A stretch of 58,590 bases of DNA from an uncultured Clostridia bacterium (lineage in GTDB: Bacteria; Bacillota; Peptococcia; Peptococcales; Peptococcaceae). The DNA lies in contig CALXSY010000011.1 of the NCBI GenBank assembly GCA_944391285.1, positions 1 to 58,590 of the forward strand. The letters run 5' to 3'. The position numbers and the translations under genes were made by a program. Below, one piece after another: positions 26,025 to 35,530 of this stretch. Positions within the stretch are counted from its first letter, which is position 1; every line of letters begins with the position of its first letter. Under the pieces are notes generated by a model, which was not told the origin of the DNA, did no database searches, and worked only from the letters and a program-made list of their open reading frames with translations.

Positions 26025-27428
26025 ATGGAAAAAGAGATAGCAAATAATATGAGAAACGTCAATGAAATGGGTGTAGAAAGCATTACTAAGCTTATTTTCA
26101 AGTTTTCTGTTCCGGCAATAGTAGGAACATTGTGCTCAGCGGCGCAAAATATTATCAACAGAATATTTGTCGGTCAAGAAGTAGGGACAGATGCTATTTC
26201 GGGCTTAACGATATGTTTTCCGATTTTTATTATTTTTATGGCTATTTCAATGTTAATCGGTGTCGGCGGCACCACTTTGGCTGCCTTACGCTTAGGCGAG
26301 AAGGAATATGACGAAGCACAGGTGCTGTTGGGGCAGGCGTTTATTTTAATTACCGGCTCCTTAATAGTTGTAGCGGCACTGATGTATATGTTTATTGAAC
26401 CATTGTTAGCTTTTTGCGGAGCTACAGACCCTATAGTTTACGGCTATGCTAAAGAGTATTTGCAAGTAACGACGATAGCCATGGTTATTTCTAATATTGG
26501 CTTGAGTCTAAATAACTTCATCCGCGTAGAAGGAAACCCTAAAGTGGCAATGATCACCCAGCTAATTTCCTGTGCAGTGGTTGTAGTAAGCAACTATATT
26601 TTTGTTGTAATATTCCAGTGGGGAGTTTCTGGTGCCGCATCAGGCAATATAGTAGGCAGCGCAGTTAGCTTTGTGTGGGTGCTTTCGTATTTTAGACCAA
26701 ACGGCAAAGCAGTATTGAAACTTAAAGTAAAAAATTTCAAACTACAGTTTAATTTAATTAAAAATATCATGATCTTAGGTATACCGGCATTTTTGATGCA
26801 AATAAGCAGCAGTGCCCAAAACTTGATTTTAAACAGAGTTTTGGAAGCTCATGGCGGTACGATGGCTTTGGCAGCTGTAGGTATTGTAATGTCCCTATCA
26901 ACAATAATTATTTTGCCGATGATCGGCCTCAACCAAGGCGTTCAGCCGATTATGGGTTACAATTATGGTGCCTGCAATTTTAAAAGGGTAAAAAAGGCAT
27001 TAGGCATAGCTACTTTAATGGCTGTTATTTACGGCAGTATTTGCTTTGTGATTATCCAGCTGTTCCCGGATAAAATTGTTTCGATATTCGGCAGTGATAA
27101 GGATATAGCCATTTTAGAGTTGGCTGCTCATGCATTTAAAATTTATTTCTTAGTATTGCCGATTGTTGGTGCATCTATCGTTTGCAGCAGTTATTTTCAA
27201 GCTTCCGGCAAACCGATACAGGCTACAATAATCAATCTTTGCCGTCAGGTTTTGGTTTATATCCCGATTCTTTTGGTATTGCCGAGATTTTTTGATTTGG
27301 ACGGCGCTTGGTATGCTCAGCCGGTCGCTGATGTAGCATCTTTTATGATTTGTATGACGTTAACCTTCTTTGCTATGCGAGAGTTAAATAAAAGAATCAA
27401 ATTTCAGGAACTGCGGGAAGATAATTGA
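26025..27428 (+). CDS. MATE family efflux transporter
   Basis: A 467-residue membrane protein with twelve predicted helices in two similar halves. It fits the MATE (multidrug and toxic compound extrusion) family, MepA-like branch: ITKLIFKFSVPAIVGTLCSAAQNIINRIFVG at the N-terminus and the repeat-half equivalent with PAFLMQISSSAQNLILNR near residue 245. GLNQGVQPIMGYNYGA (about 300-315) is highly characteristic. Such pumps export cationic drugs by Na+ or H+ antiport; the substrate cannot be read here. It lies between mutS and mutL with a putative own promoter, so it is an insertion into an otherwise common repair gene order. Confidence 0.92.
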   Translation: MEKEIANNMRNVNEMGVESITKLIFKFSVPAIVGTLCSAAQNIINRIFVGQEVGTDAISGLTICFPIFIIFMAISMLIGVGGTTLAALRLGEKEYDEAQVLLGQAFILITGSLIVVAALMYMFIEPLLAFCGATDPIVYGYAKEYLQVTTIAMVISNIGLSLNNFIRVEGNPKVAMITQLISCAVVVVSNYIFVVIFQWGVSGAASGNIVGSAVSFVWVLSYFRPNGKAVLKLKVKNFKLQFNLIKNIMILGIPAFLMQISSSAQNLILNRVLEAHGGTMALAAVGIVMSLSTIIILPMIGLNQGVQPIMGYNYGACNFKRVKKALGIATLMAVIYGSICFVIIQLFPDKIVSIFGSDKDIAILELAAHAFKIYFLVLPIVGASIVCSSYFQASGKPIQATIINLCRQVLVYIPILLVLPRFFDLDGAWYAQPVADVASFMICMTLTFFAMRELNKRIKFQELREDN

Positions 27429-27439
27429 GGTGAAATAAT

Positions 27440-29395
27440 ATGGGAGTAATCAAACTGTTAGATGCGCAAACGGCAGATAAAATTGCTGCCGGTGAGGTTA
27501 TCGAAAGACCGCTGTCAGTAGTCAAAGAATTGCTGGAAAACAGCATCGATGCCGGCGCAACTTTTATCGAAATTGAGATAAAAGACGGCGGCGTAGGTTT
27601 GATTGCTGTCAGAGACAACGGCTGTGGTATGGCTAAAGATGACTTGGAGTTAGCATTTACCCGCCATGCTACCAGCAAGCTTAATCAAATAAGCGACTTA
27701 AATAAATTATCTTCTTTAGGCTTTCGCGGCGAAGCTTTAGCCAGCATTGCGGCGGTCAGCCAAGTGGAAATGACCAGCGCCTTAAAGGGCAGCAGCATTG
27801 GGCATAAAATCAGCTTAACTATCGGCAGTATGCCGGTTATTACAGAAGTAGCCGCTTCAAGCGGAACCAATATTGAAGTAAAAAACCTTTTTTACAATAT
27901 CCCGGCTCGCCGCAAATTTTTAAAAAGCGCTTCCTACGAAAGCGGATTGATCGGTGAGCTCATCAGCAAATATGCCTTGGGACATCTTAATATTCGCTTC
28001 CGTTTGATAAATAATCGGCAGGTGGTTTTGGATACGGCTAAAATGAACACCGCCGAAGAGCGCCTGAGCTATTTTTACGGCTCGGAAGTGCAAAAGCACG
28101 TTATCACTGTACCTAAGGTGGAATTTGCACCGCAGAAATTTTTGCAGATGTATTTACTGCGGGAGACCGTTTCCCGCAATAACCGCTCCCAGGAGATATT
28201 TTTTGTTAACGGTCGATTGATTAAATCTACAGCTTTAAGCTTAAGCCTGGAGCAAGGTTATCATACTCTGCTGGCTAAAGGCAGATTTCCTATCGGCGTA
28301 GTTATACTGGATTTGCCGGGGGAGCAGATTGATGTTAATATTCACCCCAGCAAGCTGGAAATCAAGATTAACGATTTTGAAAAGGTTAAGCAGGCAATAG
28401 TGGAATATACCAGCGATGCTTTGTGGCAGGCGAGCATCAGCAAAAATGCCTTTCTTTTGGACGATTACCGTCCTGCCGATGATTCTAAAAGCGGCTATGT
28501 TGCCTCTTTTAAGGACAAGCAGGATTCGGAAAAAAACATTGAGGACAAGCCTTCATTAGCTAAAGGAGAATATGCTTCTTTAACGGAGATCAAGCAAAAA
28601 ATCCTAAATAAAGAGGAATTTCCGCCCAAAGAGGCATCGGAGGATAAGGCATTTGCCCAGATTAATAATGAAAAGCCGGCAGAAAAACCGCTTGATTTGC
28701 CTAAAACCTTGTTTAAACCGCAAGAGGTGCAGGCAAAAGCCAAAAGTGAGCAGGTGGCAACTTTTAAAAAGGAACCGCCGAAAGCTGTGCAGGTCAAGGA
28801 CGTGGAGGGATTAACCCTTTTAGCTCAGCTGAATAATTCCTTTATTTTGGCTCAGAATAAAGAAGGGTTGTATATCATTGATCAGCACACCCTGCACGAA
28901 AGAATTTTGTATGAAAAATTTATGCAAGCTGCTGACGAAAAGCAGATTGTCAGCGAGAGTCTGCTGATTCCGGTGACCTTTAATCTGACACCTAAGCAGG
29001 AGAGCATCTTTATTCAATGTATTATTTATTTGCGGGATTTAGGCTTTGTAATTGAAGAGTTCGGCGACCGCAGCTATTTATTGCGGGCAGTGCCGCAGGG
29101 CTTGGCAGGAAACGAGGATTTGGCGCAGCTGATTATTGATTTAATCGAGGATTTGGGCGCAGAAAAAAATATCACCATTTCCCGTTTAAAAGAGGCTGTC
29201 ATCAATCAGGCAGCCTGCAAAGCGGCAGTAAAGGCACGGCAGCCTTTGGACGAAAAAGAGATGCTTGAATTATTATCCCAGCTTAATTTGGTTGCCAATG
29301 CGCACACCTGCCCCCACGGCAGACCGATATTTTATAAAATTTCTATGAAAGAACTTTACAATATCTTTAAACGAGGAGCATATCCTTATGATTGA
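27440..29395 (+). CDS. mutL: DNA mismatch repair protein MutL
   Basis: Couples MutS mismatch recognition to strand removal. The 651 residues contain a GHKL ATPase domain (1 to about 330) with KIAAGEVIERPLSVVKELLENSIDAG split over the first 45 residues, DNGCGM and the TSKL...LGFRGEAL loop. A low-complexity acidic linker spans about 345-460, followed by the C-terminal dimerisation/endonuclease domain. The metal motif appears as DQHTLHERILYE (family DQHAxxERxxxE; Ala is Thr here), with ACKAAVKA and CPHGRP also present. It is therefore an endonuclease-type MutL, as expected where MutH is lacking. Its end overlaps the next gene by 8 bases. Confidence 0.97.
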   Translation: MGVIKLLDAQTADKIAAGEVIERPLSVVKELLENSIDAGATFIEIEIKDGGVGLIAVRDNGCGMAKDDLELAFTRHATSKLNQISDLNKLSSLGFRGEALASIAAVSQVEMTSALKGSSIGHKISLTIGSMPVITEVAASSGTNIEVKNLFYNIPARRKFLKSASYESGLIGELISKYALGHLNIRFRLINNRQVVLDTAKMNTAEERLSYFYGSEVQKHVITVPKVEFAPQKFLQMYLLRETVSRNNRSQEIFFVNGRLIKSTALSLSLEQGYHTLLAKGRFPIGVVILDLPGEQIDVNIHPSKLEIKINDFEKVKQAIVEYTSDALWQASISKNAFLLDDYRPADDSKSGYVASFKDKQDSEKNIEDKPSLAKGEYASLTEIKQKILNKEEFPPKEASEDKAFAQINNEKPAEKPLDLPKTLFKPQEVQAKAKSEQVATFKKEPPKAVQVKDVEGLTLLAQLNNSFILAQNKEGLYIIDQHTLHERILYEKFMQAADEKQIVSESLLIPVTFNLTPKQESIFIQCIIYLRDLGFVIEEFGDRSYLLRAVPQGLAGNEDLAQLIIDLIEDLGAEKNITISRLKEAVINQAACKAAVKARQPLDEKEMLELLSQLNLVANAHTCPHGRPIFYKISMKELYNIFKRGAYPYD

Positions 29396-30173
29396 CAGCA
29401 GTATACCAATGGCAATAACTACCGGTAAATATGGTCATTTTGCCAAAGAAGCACAAGATTTGGCAGATTATTATAATCTGCCTTTTATTGAGCGCAATAA
29501 TAAGGGCATAGATAAGCTTTTGCAACTGCACGATTTAAAAGCTCTTTTGGTTTTAACAGAGGACGGTCTGGCAGCATACAGCTTAGGGCAAAAGGAAAAG
29601 CTGCGCTTTCATCCCGGCATGGCAGTGCCGAGAATGCGCCTGGCAAAGGCAGGTCAGCAGGAGCCGTTATTAAAAGCGATTGAGCCTCAGGAGGGCATGA
29701 GGGTCTTGGACTGCACGCTGGGACTGGCTTCCGATGCCCTCACGGTTGCCTTGGCAATCGGCGAAGAGGGCAGGGTGTTTGGTTTAGAGGCTTCTCCGGC
29801 AATTTACATTATTACCGATTACGGCTTAAGGCATTACCTGACTGCCAATAAAGCGATAGCGCAAGCTTTAAAGCGCATAACGGTGCAAAACGAAAATTAC
29901 AACCAATTTCTGCCCGCTTGCCGGGAAAAATTTGATGTGGTTTATTTTGACCCGATGTTTGACCATGGCTTGTATAAATCCCAAAGAATTAACGCTTTAA
30001 GACCTTTTGCCGATTACAGCCCGCTGATGCCGGAAATGGTGCGGCAGGCATTAAATCTGGCGCCTAAAGCGGTGGTCAAATACCGGCAGGAGGCAAAGCT
30101 GAATTTAGAGTTTGATGAGATTATCAAAGGCAATTATTCGCCCATAGCCTTTGGTGTTTGCTACAGGAGGTGA
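29388..30173 (+). CDS. Class I SAM-dependent methyltransferase, RsmJ-like
   Basis: A 261-residue cytoplasmic protein. A small N-terminal domain (1-90) is followed by a Rossmann methyltransferase domain with motif I VLDCTLGLASDALTVALAIG (about 105-125), an acidic LEAS strand end that should bind the SAM ribose, and the catalytic-type motif VVYFDPMFDH (about 184-193). DPMF resembles the DPMYP motif of RsmJ, the 16S rRNA m2G1516 methyltransferase, so an RNA base-methylating role is likely, but the substrate is not proven. The start overlaps the mutL stop (ATGATTGA), and miaA follows 4 bp after its stop. Confidence 0.75.
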   Translation: MIDSSIPMAITTGKYGHFAKEAQDLADYYNLPFIERNNKGIDKLLQLHDLKALLVLTEDGLAAYSLGQKEKLRFHPGMAVPRMRLAKAGQQEPLLKAIEPQEGMRVLDCTLGLASDALTVALAIGEEGRVFGLEASPAIYIITDYGLRHYLTANKAIAQALKRITVQNENYNQFLPACREKFDVVYFDPMFDHGLYKSQRINALRPFADYSPLMPEMVRQALNLAPKAVVKYRQEAKLNLEFDEIIKGNYSPIAFGVCYRR

Positions 30174-30177
30174 AGGC

Positions 30178-31128
30178 ATGAAAAAACCGTTAGTAGTCTT
30201 GGCAGGACCGACGGCAGTCGGCAAGACAGCTCTCAGTATTAATCTGGCGCATGCACTCAACGCTGAAATCATCTCCGGTGATTCCATGCAGGTTTATCGG
30301 GGCATGGATATCGGCACCGGCAAGATTAAAGCAGAGGAAATGGACGGGATTCCTCATCATCTTTTGGATATTAAAGACCCCAAGGAGGGTTTCAGCGCAG
30401 CGGAATTTCAAAGGCTGGCTCGGGAAAAAATTGCTGAGATCACCGACCGCGGCAAGCTGGCAATGGTTGTAGGCGGTACGGGCTTATATTTAAGCTCCTT
30501 AATCTATGAGTATGATTTTGCCCAAACCAGGCATGACGAAGAATACCGGGATTATCTGAGCAAAATCGCGCAGACCGAGGGAAACGAACGTCTTTTGGCG
30601 ATGCTGAATGAGGTGGATCGAGAAACGGCGGCTAAATTAAACTTGGCGGATACTAAGAGGATTATTCGGGCGCTGGAGATTTATCATTTAAGCGGACAGC
30701 CCTTATCGGAGCAAAAGCAGCAGGGCAGAGAGCGGGAATGTGCCTATAATTTAGCATTTATCGTGCTGGATATGGAGCGGCAGAAGCTGTATGAAAAGAT
30801 TGAACAGCGCATCGATGCTATGCTTGAAGCCGGCTGGTTACAGGAAGTAGAGGAGCTTTTGGCGCAGGGCTTAGATATTGATGATGTAGCCATGCATGGT
30901 TTAGGCTATCGGCAGCTGGCGATGTATTTAAAGGGCGAGATATCCTACGAGCGGGCAGTAGAATTAACCAAACGGGATACCAGACATTTTGCCAAGCGTC
31001 AGCTGACTTGGTTTCGCCATGAAAGCAATGTTTGCTGGCTTAATAAGGACGGCAAGACAGAAGAGCAAATATTAAAGGAGGCTTTGGCGATTATCACAAG
31101 TAAAATAAATTGTTTAAAAGTGCTTTAA
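30178..31128 (+). CDS. miaA: tRNA dimethylallyltransferase
   Basis: Adds a dimethylallyl group to A37 of tRNAs that read UNN codons, improving codon reading. The protein is 316 residues from ATG 30178, which has AGGAGGTG about 6 nt upstream; an upstream in-frame GTG at 30151 lies inside the previous gene and is less likely. Motifs: P-loop LAGPTAVGKTALS, GDSMQVYRGMDIGTGK, PHHLLDI, VGGTGLYLSSLI and the C-terminal DTRHFAKRQLTWFR. It ends the mutL-methyltransferase-miaA block. No hfq follows, unlike in many bacteria. Confidence 0.96.
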   Translation: MKKPLVVLAGPTAVGKTALSINLAHALNAEIISGDSMQVYRGMDIGTGKIKAEEMDGIPHHLLDIKDPKEGFSAAEFQRLAREKIAEITDRGKLAMVVGGTGLYLSSLIYEYDFAQTRHDEEYRDYLSKIAQTEGNERLLAMLNEVDRETAAKLNLADTKRIIRALEIYHLSGQPLSEQKQQGRERECAYNLAFIVLDMERQKLYEKIEQRIDAMLEAGWLQEVEELLAQGLDIDDVAMHGLGYRQLAMYLKGEISYERAVELTKRDTRHFAKRQLTWFRHESNVCWLNKDGKTEEQILKEALAIITSKINCLKVL

Positions 31129-31161
31129 AAGTAGATATTTATAAAAATTAACTAAGATTGC

Positions 31162-31190
31162 TTGAAAAAATTGGTCAAATGTAGTATGAT
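31162..31190 (+). promoter_or_regulatory. Promoter of the large unassigned gene
   Basis: -35 TTGAAA (31162-31167), a 17-bp spacer and -10 TATGAT (31185-31190). Confidence 0.5.
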
Positions 31191-31238
31191 ATAATAATAT
31201 TCGTGAAAATTTTAGTAAAGTTTATTTTAGGAGATGTA

Positions 31239-34200
31239 ATGATGAACTCTTATGCCTACCAAGAAAAAATGAAGCGTATAAAAGTCTATCAGAGCTGGCT
31301 TCAAGAAAAACAAAAGAAGGATGCAGTTACACAACAAAAACAGGTAGAGCTTTTATGCCGCTTGTGTGATCTGCAAGTTGCTTGCGGCTGTGACGAAACA
31401 TTTTTGGGCTGTGAAATAAGCCAAGCTGCTTATCAAAAAATGATCTTTCTTTGGAGCAATTGTAAAGAAATGAAAGAATACTTTGCTGAAGAAAGTAAAG
31501 ATATACAAAATCTCTTGGCTGAATATGCTATGTTTGTTGATGACATTCAAAACGGCTGGAAAGCCAGAACAACTGCTAAAAATAAAACTGCCAAAGAATC
31601 AATATTCTTGAGCGAGGAAAATAAGCAAATTTTGCAGCAAAAGCTGGAGAAGGGATTTGCTCAGGCTTTTTATATCGCGGATATAGCCGTAGATGACAGC
31701 GAATACGAATTTTTATTAAATTATACAAAAGACGTCTTAAAAGGGCTGAAAACTTCAAAAGAGAGTTTTCGCAATGATTTGCTGATTGTAACCTTTATGG
31801 TGCAGGTAGCCATCAGACATTATAAAGGCAAATATTGGGGAGCTTTTTTTGAGCAGGTAAAGATGAAAATGGAGCCTAGCCTCAAGAGCTTTTTAGAGAA
31901 AACTTTAATCTACACCCTTCAAAAAAACAATAAATATATTGTCAATAAAAACGAACGGCTTAATACGATTTTTTTCCATACTTTTTTATGCAATCATTAT
32001 GCTAACGCTTGGTTTGAGTTATTATTGCAATATTATTTAAAGGATTTAAACACGGCAATCAGTAATCATAATAAAAACAGATACCATTATTTTCTCCAAG
32101 GTTTGTTAAAACTGCCGCAAGACGGCGAGGACTTGCCGACTTCAGAGAGAAATACTGATGATGCTTATCTTTTAAGAGCTGCTTCCATTACCGCTATGAC
32201 TGCCAATGAAGATTTAAGCTTTGTCAAAGCTACCCAAGCTTTGCAGCTGATTCATAATGCTATTAAATTCGACGAATTTGCGCCAATGGGCAAAGAGCGT
32301 ATCCAAAATCTGTTTATCCAATGGAGCAAGGATTCCTACGCCTTTAAAGAGGCTTATGAAAGTAAAAATAAACTACCGTTTGAAATATGTCTCAGAGCTG
32401 ATTTGGAGGAGAATAAATTTTATCTTTATCTGCCCTCGAGATGCGTAGCCACTGAGGAGAATAATAAGAGTCTCTGCTGGCAAATCCGCACCAACAGAAG
32501 ACTGGAAAAGATTACTCCCGAGAGTGAAAGGGTTTTGTCCGGTGTTAAGGCTGACTGGAAGGAAATGGCAATTGGCAGCGATGAAATTTTCGGCAGAATC
32601 AAAGCGGAGCTTTTCTGGGGAGAAGAAAAAATTGATGAGCTTTTATTTAAAGGAGAGAAGCTCAGATTATTTGCCGAGGACGGTTATTATTGTGCCAATA
32701 TGCATAGCGGCGTGATGTATGCCTATACCAATAAAGAAACCAGCGTGCAGTCATTTGCTTTGGAGAAACGCTTGGATTTGCCCGGGTTAGTGCGCTATCA
32801 GCTGTACTGCGCTAAGGACGAAGTTTTGGTTATCAATAACTATGAAGTGCGCATTTCCGGTCACGGCTACGAAGAGGGCTTGAACACGCGCGGGAAAATT
32901 GAGAATATGACCGCCGTCGGAGAAAACAACCGCCCGTTAGCGGTTTACGGCGATCTGCCTATTTTGGCAATCACGGTGCAAGCTAACAAAATCAATGCTT
33001 CCTCCATTATCATCAATTCCAGCCGCTACAACTTGCGTTCCTGCCGGTTGGTTGAGTTTGAAAAGCCGGAGTCCAAAGGCGTGAAAATCGTTTTGGTTGA
33101 TCTGCGCAATATGCCTTCGTTCAAAGACGGCAAGATCAATCGCCTAAGCGTTGATATCATTGCCAGCAACAGCTTAAAAAGCTACAGCTTCGTTTATTGC
33201 CAGGGCTTGGAGTTAAAATTTACTCCGGAGAAATGTATTTTGGCAAAGGAAGCTATGGTTGAATTTGATTATACTTCTTCTTTCAGAAGCAAAGATAAAT
33301 ATGTGCAGAAAATGGAGCACAACAGCTTTGCCTTCGCCATTAATGATTATGACAAAGCTTTAAACTTTACTTTGGAAAAAGAGAAGCTGGATTTTGTCGT
33401 ACAAATGCCGATGGTGCTGGTAAGCAAGGATCAGGAAAATTGGTTTAACAAGCTCAAGGAAAATTTCCTGGCAAAGGACTTGCCGGAAAAAATTTATTTT
33501 AAAAATATTGACGCCGAAGAGATTACCCTGGAGCTGGCGGAGAGATTTTCCTGGCAGATTAACAGTGAAAACGGCATTTTCTGTGTAGATTTACTGCCTG
33601 TGATGGCGGCGCTTAATTATTTAAGCGACAGCGCTGAGTTAAATTTGCTGATCGGCGAAAAAAGATATCATTTGTGTAAGATTCAGCTGCATGATTATGT
33701 CTATCAAATGCGCTTAGCTTGTGACTATGCAACCGGTGAGCTCATTTTAAAATGTCATATCAAAGGCGACGGTCAATATTTTGCCGATATTTTGACTGCC
33801 AATAGTTTCATTTGCCGCAGGCAGGAGTTGATTCAAGGAAGCCTGACCGTTAAAGCCGAGAATCTTTTGGACGAATTTACGGTGTTTATTTACCAAAAGA
33901 CGGCTGAAGAAGAATACCAGCTTATTTACAGCCAAAAATCCCGTCCCTACAGCCTGAATGATTTAAGCGACTGTCAGGTGTTGATAGAGGGCTTTGCGGC
34001 TAAGCTAAACAGCGAGGAATACAGCCAATTTGTCCAAAAATACGTGCTTTATAATCTCAGCGAAACCGACGAAAATATTTACACTGCTTCCTTGGGCAAA
34101 AAAATCGGCGGGATGTATTATCCCTGGCTGGAAAAGGTTGAAGCAGAGTTTTATTTTGATACTGCATTCAGCAAATGCTATCTGACCTTTTATAATGAAG

Positions 34201-34565
34201 AAGATGAGTGCCTGAATGATTTTCTCTTTGACAGCAAAACCAATTGTCTGGCTGTCGAGGAAGCTGCTGATTTGGCTAACGAAGAAAAATACAGCCGCTA
34301 CAAGATGATGTTTGATGACAACTGCGTTTATCAGGCGCAAGTGCTGGCGGCACCGGATGCTTTAAAAAATGCTCAGGAGCTTAAAGAGTATCCGCTGGAG
34401 AAATTGGGTTTAAAAAATTATGAGTTAAAAATCTTCGAAGAGCTTGGATATAAAAATTTGGCTGAGGTTGATTTGCGCATTTTAGAGGAGCATTTAACCG
34501 GCAAGCTGCTAAAAGAAGAATTGCTCGCAAAAATTACTGATTTAAAGGAACTTTTAGGAGTTTAA
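31239..34565 (+). CDS. Large protein of unknown function (1108 residues)
   Basis: I do not recognise this protein. No signal peptide or membrane helix is visible, so it is probably cytoplasmic. Residues 1 to about 370 are mostly helical. From about 385 to 1000 it is rich in alternating beta-type segments (for example FYLYLPSRCVA, LFAEDGYYC, FAFAINDYDKALNFTLE), like several beta-sandwich modules in a row. The last 60 residues, LEKLGLKNYELKIFEELGYKNLAEVDL, look like a helix-hairpin/RNA polymerase alpha-CTD-like fold that often binds nucleic acid or protein. The start is ATG 31239 or 31242 behind AGGAG; an in-frame GTG at 31203 has no ribosome site. It is a single-gene unit with its own promoter and terminator. 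The first third is more AT-rich than its neighbours. Confidence 0.7.
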   Translation: MMNSYAYQEKMKRIKVYQSWLQEKQKKDAVTQQKQVELLCRLCDLQVACGCDETFLGCEISQAAYQKMIFLWSNCKEMKEYFAEESKDIQNLLAEYAMFVDDIQNGWKARTTAKNKTAKESIFLSEENKQILQQKLEKGFAQAFYIADIAVDDSEYEFLLNYTKDVLKGLKTSKESFRNDLLIVTFMVQVAIRHYKGKYWGAFFEQVKMKMEPSLKSFLEKTLIYTLQKNNKYIVNKNERLNTIFFHTFLCNHYANAWFELLLQYYLKDLNTAISNHNKNRYHYFLQGLLKLPQDGEDLPTSERNTDDAYLLRAASITAMTANEDLSFVKATQALQLIHNAIKFDEFAPMGKERIQNLFIQWSKDSYAFKEAYESKNKLPFEICLRADLEENKFYLYLPSRCVATEENNKSLCWQIRTNRRLEKITPESERVLSGVKADWKEMAIGSDEIFGRIKAELFWGEEKIDELLFKGEKLRLFAEDGYYCANMHSGVMYAYTNKETSVQSFALEKRLDLPGLVRYQLYCAKDEVLVINNYEVRISGHGYEEGLNTRGKIENMTAVGENNRPLAVYGDLPILAITVQANKINASSIIINSSRYNLRSCRLVEFEKPESKGVKIVLVDLRNMPSFKDGKINRLSVDIIASNSLKSYSFVYCQGLELKFTPEKCILAKEAMVEFDYTSSFRSKDKYVQKMEHNSFAFAINDYDKALNFTLEKEKLDFVVQMPMVLVSKDQENWFNKLKENFLAKDLPEKIYFKNIDAEEITLELAERFSWQINSENGIFCVDLLPVMAALNYLSDSAELNLLIGEKRYHLCKIQLHDYVYQMRLACDYATGELILKCHIKGDGQYFADILTANSFICRRQELIQGSLTVKAENLLDEFTVFIYQKTAEEEYQLIYSQKSRPYSLNDLSDCQVLIEGFAAKLNSEEYSQFVQKYVLYNLSETDENIYTASLGKKIGGMYYPWLEKVEAEFYFDTAFSKCYLTFYNEEDECLNDFLFDSKTNCLAVEEAADLANEEKYSRYKMMFDDNCVYQAQVLAAPDALKNAQELKEYPLEKLGLKNYELKIFEELGYKNLAEVDLRILEEHLTGKLLKEELLAKITDLKELLGV

Positions 34566-34569
34566 AGGA

Positions 34570-34598
34570 AGTGTGCCTTTTTTAGGCACACTTTTTTT
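34570..34598 (+). terminator. Terminator after the large unassigned gene
   Basis: The stem AGTGTGCCT / AGGCACACT with a 5-nt T loop, then seven T, 5 bp after the stop. Confidence 0.92.
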
Positions 34599-34692
34599 GC
34601 CGGCAAAAATAATGGGGAAAATTATGTTTTTAAATTATTATAAAATTTTATAAAAATAAAGTCGAAAAAAAGCGCTGATTGGGCAAAAGCCC

Positions 34693-34721
34693 TTGTAATC
34701 TTAGTTAAAATTGTGTATCAT
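34693..34721 (+). promoter_or_regulatory. Possible xpt promoter
   Basis: TTGTAA (34693-34698), a 17-bp spacer and TATCAT (34716-34721). I see no purine-riboswitch core in the short leader. Confidence 0.4.
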
Positions 34722-34753
34722 AATATTTATATATAAATCGGCGGAGGTAAAAT

Positions 34754-35326
34754 ATGGACGCATTAAAAGAACGCATTATGACCGATGGCGTGATTATCGG
34801 CGACAGCGTCATTAAGGTCGATAGTTTTTTAAATCATCAAATGGATATCGCTTTTTTAAAAAAGGTAGCCGCAGAGTTTGCCGAGCGTTTTAAAGGAGAA
34901 AAGGTCGATAAGATCTTGACTATTGAGGCTTCGGGCATTGGCATAGCGGCATTGACTTCCCTTTATTTCAATGATGTGCCGGTAGTGTTTGCCAAAAAAC
35001 ATTCGGCAAGCAATCTAAGCGACGATGTTTATGAAACGAGGGTGTATTCCTTTACCAAGCAAAAGGAAAATATCATTCGCGTGGACAAGCGCTATATCTC
35101 GGCAGGGGAAAACGTGCTGATTATTGATGATTTTCTGGCGTGCGGCAGTGCCGCTATGGGCTTGGGAGAAATAGTCAAAATGGCCGGAGCAAAAGTGGTC
35201 GGCATAGGTGCTGTCATTGAAAAAGGCTTCCAAGGCGGGCACGAAAAGCTGGTGGAAAAGGGGTATAGAGTAGAATCACTGGCAATAATCAAGGAAATCA
35301 AAGACGGCAAACTGGTCTTTGCCTAA
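34754..35326 (+). CDS. xpt: Xanthine phosphoribosyltransferase
   Basis: Salvages xanthine with PRPP to XMP. The 190 residues match Xpt: MDALKERIMTDGVIIGDSVIKVDSFLNHQMD split over the N-terminus, EASGIGIA near residue 58, and the PRPP-binding loop NVLIIDDFLACGSAA (about 119-133). GFQGGHEKL near 160 is also typical. An in-frame ATG at 34754 follows GGCGGAGG. In many Bacillota xpt is under a purine riboswitch; none is evident here. It lies directly upstream of the purine synthesis cluster on the same strand, so salvage and synthesis genes are neighbours, although purE has its own promoter. Confidence 0.95.
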   Translation: MDALKERIMTDGVIIGDSVIKVDSFLNHQMDIAFLKKVAAEFAERFKGEKVDKILTIEASGIGIAALTSLYFNDVPVVFAKKHSASNLSDDVYETRVYSFTKQKENIIRVDKRYISAGENVLIIDDFLACGSAAMGLGEIVKMAGAKVVGIGAVIEKGFQGGHEKLVEKGYRVESLAIIKEIKDGKLVFA

Positions 35327-35402
35327 GATTTATAGCTAAGGGTTATAACTCGATAGATAGGGAACCTTATCATCATAAGAGAAAAATTTGTTTGGTTTTT
35401 AA

Positions 35403-35432
35403 TTGACTAAAGCGGTCAAAATATGCTAAAAT
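35403..35432 (+). promoter_or_regulatory. Promoter of the purine biosynthesis operon
   Basis: -35 TTGACT (35403-35408), an 18-bp spacer and an extended -10 TGCTAAAAT (35424-35432). The predicted transcript start near 35439 leaves a leader of about 120 nt before purE. Confidence 0.6.
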
Positions 35433-35456
35433 AAAGAGTAATATATTTGAAAAATT

Positions 35457-35530
35457 AAAAGACTCGGAGGTTTTTTCTATGCTGATTATTTTTAGGCAAA
35501 AGAATTGGGAAATAACTGAAGGGTCTTTTT
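35457..35530 (+). promoter_or_regulatory. Candidate attenuator stem in the purE leader
   Basis: AAAAGACTC (35457-35465) can pair with GGGTCTTTT (35521-35529) using one G-U pair, and a T-run ends the right arm. The stem encloses the ribosome site and most of the leader peptide ORF. Terminator-like behaviour is possible but the stem is short and the loop long. Confidence 0.3.

Noticed and set aside
34599-34753. A purine riboswitch before xpt
   Set aside because: The leader has only a small GGGC-AAAA-GCCC hairpin and none of the conserved purine-aptamer loop sequences.
35327-35402. A riboswitch or terminator between xpt and purE
   Set aside because: Only weak pairings (CTTAT/ATAAG, and an imperfect AAGGGTT/AACCTT) are seen, with no T-run and no known aptamer core.
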